Under the pieces are notes generated by a model, which saw nothing but the letters and a program-made list of their open reading frames with translations, had not been told where the DNA came from and did not search any database. The translations under genes were made by a program, and so were the position numbers. A stretch of DNA of 64,000 nucleotides from Rhynchopus sp. YZ270_cl-10 (taxonomy: Eukaryota > Euglenozoa > Diplonemea > Diplonemida > Diplonemidae). The stretch spans positions 1,240,001 through 1,304,000 of the forward strand of contig OZ037872.1 in the NCBI GenBank assembly GCA_964035575.1. Direction: 5' to 3'. Positions 54,401 through 64,000 of this stretch are shown piece by piece; positions within the stretch are counted from its first letter, which is position 1; the number at the start of each line of letters is the position of its first letter.

Positions 54401-57400
54401 GCGAGCTCGAAGGGTTCCTCACTGCACGTGGAGAACTAACCCGAACCGACAAGCCCTGCCGAGACGGCTCCTTCCTTGAGACCATGCCAGAAACCAGCGC
54501 CGGCTCTGTGAACTGGGCATACTGGGGGGACGGAGAGAACGGACAACGCTTTCATCTCTACTACGATACATCAGGCACCTCTGCGCAGGGACGCGACACT
54601 GCACCGACATACGACTGTTCACACAGCAGCAACGCACTGTGGATGCTTGAAGAGCTGGACCCATCCCGCGGTGCCTACCTCCAATGGCTGAACCAACGGA
54701 AGGCCTACCGCATCAAGCACATTGCCAGCGGAGGCTATCTCATGGCAGAGCATAGCAACGACAATGACGTCAAACTGCAGTCACGACGAAGCACCTTTGG
54801 GAAAACTGATGGGGAAGTGCAAAGTACACTATCACTCACACTGCAGCCCGACAAGCTTGAAAACGTAGTACTACTCCACCCGGTTAACGCAGTAGTAGGA
54901 ACGTCTGAGGAGCGTGGACTCCATACGTCATCTTACTGCAGGATTCAGTTTGCTTTGACACAGCTATGGCTAAACTTTGCTGCGGAGGATGACGATGCAG
55001 GGCGAACCTCACATTCAGAAGAGGATTCCTTTGAGGAAATGATAGGATCCCCACGACAAGCGATGGGAGGGTTTGACAAACAAATGTCAGATTCTACCAA
55101 AGAAAAGCAAAAACAGCAAGCATCATTCGAACGCCCCGCAGGGCTGCCACGGAACACTTCTCTTGGGTCTGGCATGCTGCGGCATTCATCTTCGGTAGGA
55201 AAGGCGTTCCTCCGGAGAAAAAACCTTTCGTTTCGTTTATCCAAATCAACGTCACTTCGCGACCTCGCACGCTCCTCCAATTCCGAAGAACAGCAGGGGG
55301 GCGCTGCGGGCGGAATGAAGCGGAAAAACTCTGACTACCTAAACAGCAGCCTCAAAACAGCGAAGCTGGCTCCTCACAACCCTATACCCACCCTCTGTAC
55401 GACACCGCAGTACGAAGGTGCCTTTGCAATCCGCTATGCCTCAGCAGTCGAATACGAAAGCCTCATGACTTTATCTGCTCTAAAGCGCGGCTTAAAAGAA
55501 AGCGTTGCATATTGGCTGTCCACACTCCAAGCAAAAGCGAGCACCGAAGAAGACGCAAAAACGGAGACCCTAGCTTTATTGGAAAAAAAGGCGAAATTAA
55601 GTCCAAACCACTGTGAACACATCCGTGCCATCCATGGTTGCGTTTCCGCAAGGACACATGACACCAACCTCGATTCGGTTTCACAATGTGTCAAGCTCAT
55701 CGTGAAGTTTTGCCATGATGATAAAGGGATTGCGAATAAAAGAAAGGCGGGTGCGGATGTTGTGCATGACGCCAAAGGAGAGGATGGGGAGAAGAGTGGG
55801 TTTGACCCATATGGGAACCATGGGAGTGTACGGTTCGAGAAGCAATCGATGCTGTTCTCTCAAGAAATCCATTTGTTGGTGTTAAAGATTTTGCAGGTGC
55901 CTGTACTCTATCGGGAGGTGATCCAACAGCGTTTACGGCAACGGGCCGAGGCAGTTGTAGGTCTTGATGCACAGACCTGCGAATCAGCGCCATGTAGTGA
56001 TTATTCATCGACTCTGTCGCCGCGTCGTGTGCCTCTGCCGTCGCTCTCGCCTTCACCCCGTTCGATCTCTCCCTTAGCGGGTCGTCCCGAATCGCAGCTC
56101 TCCCCATGCGAAATGTTTGAAGAAAAATATGCCCCCCTCTTCCGCCTCTGCTTCTTTCTTCTCAAAAATATGGTAAAAAAGTCGCAGTTTTTGTCGTCAT
56201 ATTTGGAACCATATATTCCCTTCGTGGAGTCGATGCTGGAGCATAATTATCACGCGAACTTGACGCTTTGTGAGATCTATTCTGGCAACACACGGCTTCT
56301 ACAGACTTTAACCAAAGAACAGCTACGGAGCTATGTGTACCCTACACCGCATTTGGAGATCCTCTCTGCCTCATGCGTATCAGAGGACCCTGCGACATCA
56401 GAACTGATTGGAATACCACGCAACCAAGACATCATTCTGTCCTTTCTTGAACGCGCTGACGTAGGTATATTGTTCCCTACACGAGGGCATAAGGGGACCA
56501 TTTGGCTTCAACCATTGAAGGGCTGGAAGTACATCCTCGCTAGCGACGGCAAATCACCCCTCCTCATGACACAACCCGCCAACGAAGAGTACGAAGATAT
56601 ACCGCTCACCGACACACTAGGTCGGTCACCAGCTTCTCCACAGAGGTCGAAGAGTAGTGATGAACACAATGATGAGGAGCTTCCATTTCCAAAAATTGCG
56701 CCGCAAAATCGAAAGGACTTGGGTCGGTTGAGCTCCGGGGATTTGCTGGAAATGACGGCACGAGCGGAGCAGGGTGTAAAACGAAGGGTATCTGCTGATT
56801 TGTGGTCATCTGACGAAGATCACGCTGCCCCGGCATACTATGGCCTTCCAGCACGCCGTGCAAGCATGATGCGTAAGGTGCGTAAGAGAGGCTCCTTTGC
56901 ACTGTCCTCACGCAGTGGTGATAAGTCATGCGACTCCCTCGAAGACCACAACGACTACGAAGAGCCCTTCGCCTCGCCTACCAACCGCGGCAACAGCTTC
57001 CCCCCCATCCCACGCCCCCTCTCCCGCCACGACTCCCGCCGCTCCTGGGGCTCCGAGGCCTCGTCAACCTTTCTCTCGTACGCGAAGAACCACAACCTCT
57101 CCCTTCAAGAAACCCTCAAACTGATGAATCAAGGAGGAGGGGAGAAGGAGAGTATGAGCGGCTCCGCGCATTTCACTCCACGAGGCGAGCGGAGCGAACG
57201 GCTCAGCCGGCAGGCCACGAATCAAAGCGCTTTTTCTTCTTCAAAATCGCTGAAGGCGAACAAATCGTATCAACAAAAGCGGGAGAATGGGTGGGTAAGC
57301 GTTGCAGACTTTATCAATATGTACCGCGACAGTGGCGAACAGGACATCATCGAACATTTTGTCGCAACCATCACTCTATTAGGCAACCTCTGTGTCGGCG

Positions 57401-60400
57401 CAGACTATAGCATGCGCAAGCGCGTTGCGAGAACGGTTCCATTTAAACAGGTTCTTCTTGGGATGAACATGGACTTCCACTCCGCGTACTGCGACGCCAT
57501 CCGCACGGCATATGCACGCATAGCAAAATACCTCTACGTCTGTGGAGGGAAGCTCAACGTGGACACCTTCGAAGAAATGTCTATGGAGGAAAGCACTGCC
57601 ATCCCACGCTCCGCCACCGTAGACTTCCCCCTCGAGGAAGGGGTCCCCGAAACACAGCCCCTCTTCACACAACTCAACACCTGCATGTCAACGCTCACCT
57701 CAGATAAGGTAGGTGATCTAGATGACAAAAACGCGCTCTTCTCGCCCGCCCCTTTTGACAGGCAAATGAGTGTCTCTGTCGTGCGGGATCTTAATAGAGA
57801 GGGTCGTATGAAGGAGAATCTGCTAAAGAAGATTGTGTTGTTGTTTTTGAATAGCAATGTGCAGCTGATCACAGAGTGTTTGCATCGGAATCAACTGATC
57901 GTGAATGTGTTGAAGCTGCTTCGAGGGATGCTGGAGTCAAGCAATGTCGCGGAGCATCAGCTGTTCTCGCAGAGAGAGAAGAAGGGGCTCATTTCATGTC
58001 TTATATCGATTCTTGATCCGGGAACTGATGTGTTGGACATGGCGAGGTCAGCAGATCCGCCGTATCGCAATCCGACGGAGAAGGCCCAGGCGGCAGCGTC
58101 ATATGATAAAGTGGGTTCTCCGTCACTGAAGAGGGCTCGTGGCAACTCAGCCTTTCGTATGTTGAACAGCTCGTTGAGTGGGTTGAATGCGCAGTCGAAG
58201 CAGTCCTTCTTCATAGGCAGGAAACGGCGTAATTCCATCCAAAACAGCGGCAACCACAACATCTTCACCTCCACCGATTTAAGTCAGATGGTTATCGAAA
58301 CTAAGGTCGAAGCATGCAGGGTTCTGATGACTTTGATGTCTTTAGACCGGAAAAGCTTTTTGCAGACGATGTCTGAAATTGGGAGGGACAAGCGGAGGGA
58401 GAGCACGGGGAGTGCAGGGATTGATTTGTCCTTCGGAACGAACGTGCTGGGGGCACAGTCGTGCACATCACTGCGGACGGACTCTGCGAATGAGCTGCCA
58501 CCCAAGCCTGAAGGGGAACAATCACCACGCTCCTCCTTGCTAGGCCTTGCCACTCCACTACGAGCCTCCTCCAGCATGTTCCAAACAGCGGCAGCAGACA
58601 CAGACCACGACGTGCCCCCAGCCTTGCTGCTGCCACGTATCCTCCTCGATGTGACTCTCTACGAAGACAACGCGCTTCTCTACTGCACAGCCCTCGAGGC
58701 TCTGTTCCGCATCATGGAGCAGAGCAACGACAGCAAGGAAAAAGCAAGCCCGCCCCTCTCATCTTTGTCACCACCCACCCAAACACCGACCACAGTGGAA
58801 CGGCGTGACCTGGCGCACCTCAATGATGAAAGCATCCACCACATGGCACGGTTTGTTTCAAACCACCTAATCTTAAAGCCGATGGGACGCAAAAACGACA
58901 AATTTGTGTATGTCAAATCGTTGTTACGGCACCTCAGGGATACACCGGAAGGGGATGACCTTGGGGTAGCGCTGTTGCGTACGTTCACTGCAGTGCTGGA
59001 CGGGAGTTATACACAACAATCCAACGAGAAATCACGAAAGTCTGCCCAGGGTCTGCTCAACCAGCTTGGACTGACTACGTTGATTCCACCTATTCTCGAG
59101 AGCCACCACTCTCTTGTAGTAAAGAGCGCACTGCAATGTGGGATAGCACTGATGGACGGAGGCAACCGCAGGGTGCAGGCTACGCTGTTCTCACACTTCC
59201 TCAGCAGGCAAGAGGAGACGCTCTTTAAATCGCTTGCAGATCGTCTTCGAAACTGCATTCTACTGATTGAAACCGTTGAGTCCGACCCATACCTTCTGGA
59301 CTATGAGGAATACGCACTGAAAGCAGAGAAGCACACTCCAGGCGACGAGGAGGACGACGCGATGAACGTTACGCTCACAAAAATGACTGTAGTCTCCCCT
59401 TCCGCGGAGCTTTCTCCGAGCTCGTTTGACAAAGGAAAGTCATATATCCGGGCCCCCGCGACGTCAAGCCTCTCCAAAGCACGCCGCAGCTTTGTTACAG
59501 ACGATCTCGAACTGAATTTAGACGACCTAAACTCTGATGACTCAGACGACGATTTGATTCACACCGGCACCTTCGGGAAGAACAGTGCTATACGGAAAAA
59601 GATAGTCAGCCCGATCCTTAAGAGCGCACCACGCACACTCCTTAAGAAAGAACCCTTTGGGGCCACCCTCGGCATCACCTCCAGCCAGCAGTCCAACTCT
59701 AAGAAGAAAACGCTCCTACCCGTCTCTCCCCTGGACCCTGCTAGGAAGGTCTTCCCAAATTCCCCAGTAGAGGTGGTAAAGAAGAAGACGTTCTTCAACC
59801 CGGTGGAGACGCTGGAGACGGCTGTCCCTGCGATTGAGTCGATCGCATCGGAGAGCTGTTCTTCCTCGCACGGTGAGGTGCAAGACTCCCGCGCGCTGCA
59901 GTGGTACAAAGGGACGAACCTCTTCCACACCTCCCTGGTGCTCCGCTACCTGCAGCTCTTCTGCACCACGTTTCCTGCGATCCAGCACTACCTCCGTGAC
60001 CAGCACGACAACGTCAACTCCTTCAATTTGATTCAGCAAAGTTTGAACCTTTTGGAGCAGATCCTGCAGATTCCTTTGATAGACACTTTTGTTGCGGAGT
60101 TTATTTTGCAATGTTTCAGCACTTTATCAGAATATTCTCATGGACCGATCACCGAAAACCAATTTTGCCTGGTCGAGAGCGGGATGTGCCTTACGGTGAA
60201 CGCTGTATTCCTCGATGCCGCACATGGCGGTGTTGATTTGTCGCTGTTAAATGAACAAAAACCGGAGCTTATTGAGCAGATCCGCTCTGCTGCGATTTCC
60301 TCTGTGCTTGCACTACTGGAAGGCGTCACCGACACAGGAATCCCCTCCATCATGCTGGGCATGGAAGGCCTAGACATCGACGCCCTCCGCGACTGCATCA

Positions 60401-63400
60401 TCGAAGTCTGGCATACCAAACGCGAATCAGAACGAAACGGCGACCTAGAAAAGAGCGGATACGCTTTAGAGCTTGGCTTCAACATCTTCATCTTATTCCG
60501 AATCCTTCAGGGATATTGGGCGGACGGCGATTTAGTCGGAGATGGCCTCCTAAACAGCGAATGCGGACGCTATCTTTCCGAACGGACTGGACGGATTGAA
60601 ATTAGTCGAGGTTCACGCCTCGAGCGGGTCTACTTTAGGATCCCCGAAGTCTGCATCGAACAGGGTCTCAGCAAGCGAGGTAAAGAGGACGTTCTCTGGA
60701 AGGTCCGCCGCAACACCGACACAGAGCGGGTAACAGACTTCATAGAGAAGGGTGATCTGCTCATTTATGAGATAGACTACAGCAATCGATGGTTTTCCGG
60801 CAAGACCCCACACAGCAAGGCACCACGGTCAAGGTACCGCATCGAGGAAAACAGAGTCTTCCGCTGGTGTGGGAGACTCTGCTCGCTTCTCAACGCAAGG
60901 CTGTACAAAGAGGTGGACGAAGATGACAGTATATTCAACCCAGATTCGCGCTTCCGACGCCACTTCAGGACTACCTGCAGAAAGTATGGGACCGGGGTGG
61001 AGTTACATAGTGTGTTTCTTGCTGTATTAACTAATGCAATTTTTTTGTCCAATGAAGCGCTTTTCTTTGGCACCCAGGAGGTCAGCCATGTGGTCTACGA
61101 CACCGCAGTGACCGCCATTTTGTTGCTCCTCTCCGTGGCAAACCTGATCCTCCTTTTCATGGCGTGCAGCAGCTTTGTGGTTGCCGAGGCTCCTACGCTT
61201 GCGTACAAACGATTTCGACAGGGGGAACGCGAAAAGCTTCTACAACTACAGAACGTTACACACCTAGAGGAGGCCACTGTACACAGCCAACGCCTTGTTG
61301 CGAATGCAGACACCGATCTCTCTGACAGAGACTTCGTGGAGGACGCAAGCTCTGCCCTCTCCAGCGGGCAGTTCTCACCTCGCTCCTCTGCGTCATCGCA
61401 TCTCCACTCCATGGTGGTCACCCCACAACGCGGTTCGGCACGATCCCGCAAGGCTGTCGTCCCCTTCAGCAGCCACGCCGAAGAAACCACCTCGGTAGGA
61501 GAAGATGGGGTGTCGCCTATCAACGCCCTTCCGACCCTGCCCAGCCAAGGTAACCTTCTGGAGGACAGCTTTGGAAGTCATGCGGAGCCAGCGGAGGAGG
61601 AGGGGACAACGGATTCAGAGGAAGGGGTTGTTGAGGGTGCGGTGCTGTTGGATGCGGGGGGGTTGAGTGGGAGGGTGGAGAAGAAGGACAGCATGAAGCC
61701 GCCTGGGTGTGTGGAGCGGGTTTTGGCAGTACCTCGCCGGGTGGTTGCGGGTGTTGTGTCGATGTGGTGTGCCTTCAAGCGTGCTGTGATGGGTGTTGTT
61801 GCGAATGTGGTTGCATTTGTGTGGTTTGTGTTGTATCTGCCGTCCAATACGCTTGCCGTTATCAGGCAGTTGTTTGTCACAGCGAAGACGCAATTTTATG
61901 TTGCAATTCGTTTTATTAAAGGCGCAGAGGACCCCGCAGTGAACCACCTCCAGTCCATCGCGCAGGCCTGTCTGAGCACCTTCACCTTCTACTACTATGT
62001 TGTGATGCTGTGCTTTGCGCTGCTCGGCATTGTGTACCACCCGTTGTTCTTAGCGCTCCATTTGATGAGCATTGCGCGGGCGTCAGACATTTTGCACAAT
62101 GTGATCAAGGCGGTAACACAAAACGGACGAGCCCTATTGTTGACCTGCGTGCTAGGTGTGGTGGTGGTGTATCTCTTCAGCGTTGTGGCCTACGTGTTGT
62201 TCCAGGATATGATCGTGACGAACAATGGTGAAAAGGTGTGCGACAGTTTGCTGCGCTGCTTTCTCTACTCCTTGACGCATGGTGTGCGTTCTGATGGTGG
62301 TTTGGGAGACCACATGCTGGACCCTAGCTACTCGTCGAGGTCGTATTCGTACCAAATGGTCTTCGAGGTGCTCTTCTTTGTGCTCGTGATTGTGATTCTG
62401 CTCAACATCATCTTTGGTATTATCATCGACACCTTTGCAGAGCTCAGGGCCAGGCGGCAGTCGATTCAGGAGGACATCCGAAACAAATGCTTTATTTGCG
62501 GACTCAGCGCTTCTGAGTTTGATCGGTATGATTTTTATCAATGTGTATGAAGAGGTACAGCCATCTTGCATGCACAGTATTGTGCAATGATTGTGCTCTA
62601 ACTAACGATGGTGGTAAAGATGTGAGTCGTCTTATTTCTTGTCTGTGCTGAGGGTGACTAAAGAGGGCCAATTTAGGGTTTTAAAATAACGCAATAAAAA
62701 AAATGTACACCCAACACAGCTACGCAGACGGCTTCAAGCACCACATCCACCAAGACCACAACATGTGGCTGTACATCTTCTTCATGCACCACCTGAGGCT
62801 GAAGCGGCCCTCGCAGTTTACGGGGCAGGAGCTGCTGGTGCACAGCCAGATCCATGCAATGGACTTCTCGTTCTTCCCGCTGTCGCAGGCGCTTGCTGTG
62901 GAGAGGAAGGAAACGAATGAGGCTCGTATGTACCTCCACCTTGCGTTTTATACCTTCACTGAGACAGCTCAATTTCTTTTCCTATAACAAATGTGATCAA
63001 GGTGACTGAGCAGAGCTTAGGTTCATCAACATTTCTTCTTTTGTGGGAACCCAACTCTGCGCGACAACGAATGTGATCAAAGGTGACCAAGCACAGAGGC
63101 GTAGGTTCATCTATAAACCACCTGAATCCGGGGTGGGTTTGGGGGCGTTTGGGGGTGGGCGCTACTTTTTTGTTGAGGTCCCAGTGTGGGGGCAGGTGCG
63201 CGGGAGGTTACCTTACTCGACACGTATCGTTACTGATCATCATTCCTTATCGTTCCTGGTCTCCTGCATTGCTTTCGTCATGGACTCCTTGTGGCCCTCA
63301 TGGTTGTCCCTGAGGTTCTTCAGGGCTGCATTGAGGGTACCCACGCCACGCGGCCTCTTCGAGAAGGACTCCACTTTCTCACATTTTATCAAATGTACGA

Positions 63401-64000
63401 TCACTGGTTGCATGTCGAGCCGGTTGGTGCTGTCCAACTCGTTCACCTGGTGTGCCCAGTTGCACGCCTTGCACGTGAGGGTCGTTACCTCCTCCGTGTA
63501 ACGTCGTTGATAACCCCAAGTACCATCTCACTTGAGTGAGTGGCATGTCAGCATCCATCTGTGTAGCGTTTTGTCGAGAAGATCCGGGATCTTCTCGACG
63601 CTACTTTATCTCCTGAAGGACCCACTTTATATCCCTGAGGGTCACTTTATCTCCCCGGCACACCCCATCCCCCCCCACTCCAGTCCAGCCACCCTGGGGG
63701 GAAAAAAAATAGGGTGAGTTTGGGGGCGTTTGGGAGTATGTTGATTTTCCCGGATTCAGGTGGACAAACCTTTCTTTTCTTTTTTTTCCTGTACGTTGTA
63801 CTCCAAACACCCTTACAGAAGTGGACACCTCTCACAGCAAGGATGTGCTGCGGCTGATCTCAGACTTAGATGGGAGGGTATGGAAAAAAAGCAATGAAAA
63901 ACACAGAAACATGCTACAAAACCCATTTACAGGTGTCGGAGGATATGGCAATCACACTGAAGGAAACGCAGGAGATCCGGAACCAGCTTTCGGACCTATC
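51406..64000 (+). CDS. IP3-receptor-like Ca2+ release channel with N-terminal caspase-like domain (3' end outside window)
   Basis: Exons 51406-62525, 62720-62925, 63819-63877 and 63933 on; introns of 194, 893 and 55 bases, all GT..AG and in frame; over 3,800 residues. Order: caspase/metacaspase-like fold without His/Cys dyad (about 24-270); unknown region and Ser-rich linker (270-700); IP3R N-terminal beta-trefoil (VFLKYGDKVALL, about 718; VAFGNPVRLCHSASGRYVC, about 800); MIR-type repeats (to about 1180, KAYRIKHIASGGYLMAEH); RIH blocks (about 1565-1690 and 2125-2200); RIH-associated domain (SEYSHGPITENQ, about 2825-2945); transmembrane segments (about 3200-3675); pore with selectivity-filter-like GGLGD; then NIIFGIIIDTFAELRARR, CFICGL and, after splicing, DGFKHHIHQDHNMWLYIFF, the Zn-binding linker of the family; and a coiled coil. 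Expected in ER or another Ca2+ store. Larger than animal IP3 receptors (about 2,700). Confidence 0.88.
63118..63763. repeat. Inverted-repeat-bounded insertion in a channel-gene intron
   Basis: CCACCTGAATCCGGG at the left and CCCGGATTCAGGTGG at the right; both ends also carry GTTTGGGGGCGTTTGGG in direct orientation. Lies inside the 893-base intron. A palindrome GATCCCGGATCTTCTCGA-type hairpin is at about 63575-63602. No ORF supported. Left of it, two diverged copies of an AATGTGATCAAGGTGACTGA-type segment stand in tandem (62988 and 63070). Confidence 0.55.

Overview
The window is nuclear DNA from a microbial eukaryote (protist). The evidence is short spliceosomal introns with GT..AG ends (44 to 893 bases), a large inositol-trisphosphate-receptor-type Ca2+ channel gene, TIR DNA transposons including hAT, long pyrimidine-rich gene-free stretches, and no operons, tRNA or rRNA genes. 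I cannot name the lineage from the sequence.

Layout. 1-8.9 kb is a host gene block on the + strand: the 3' part of a glutamine-rich basic protein, a three-exon SGNH/GDSL-fold protein, and a leucine-rich-repeat protein. 8.9-12.9 kb is gene-poor and filled by decayed repeats and two adjacent TIR elements. 12.9-50.2 kb is a young multigene region. It holds five copies of a small secreted ten-cysteine protein (12956, 44260, 45796, 47520, 49652) and six copies of a papain-like cysteine protease (14817, 17412, 19976, 23006, 30465, 34603). The two families share flanking DNA, so they seem to have spread together as a composite unit. Between the copies lie many insertions: GGTGTGGCT-ended elements with ten-base internal repeats, hAT elements with clear target-site duplications, a two-exon hAT transposase that looks intact, foldback elements, arrays of short palindromes, and fossils of virus-like sequence. 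51.4-64 kb is one large gene for an IP3-receptor-like channel, continuing past the right edge.

Most interesting points. (1) The IP3-receptor-like protein starts with about 250 residues that read as a caspase/metacaspase fold without the catalytic His and Cys, a fusion I do not know from the family. (2) The six proteases share one catalytic domain but carry three kinds of N-terminus: a transmembrane anchor (four copies), no anchor (in-frame loss, one copy), and an MGCC acylation-type start joined to a new upstream region (one copy). The same enzyme would then sit on opposite sides of a membrane. (3) Protease leaders carry two conserved perfect hairpins and a 16-base element shared with the secreted-protein genes. 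(4) Several repeat families are built from ten-base or palindromic units.

Functions were assigned by reading motifs by eye; no database search was possible. Splice sites were placed only where frame and GT/AG signals agree.
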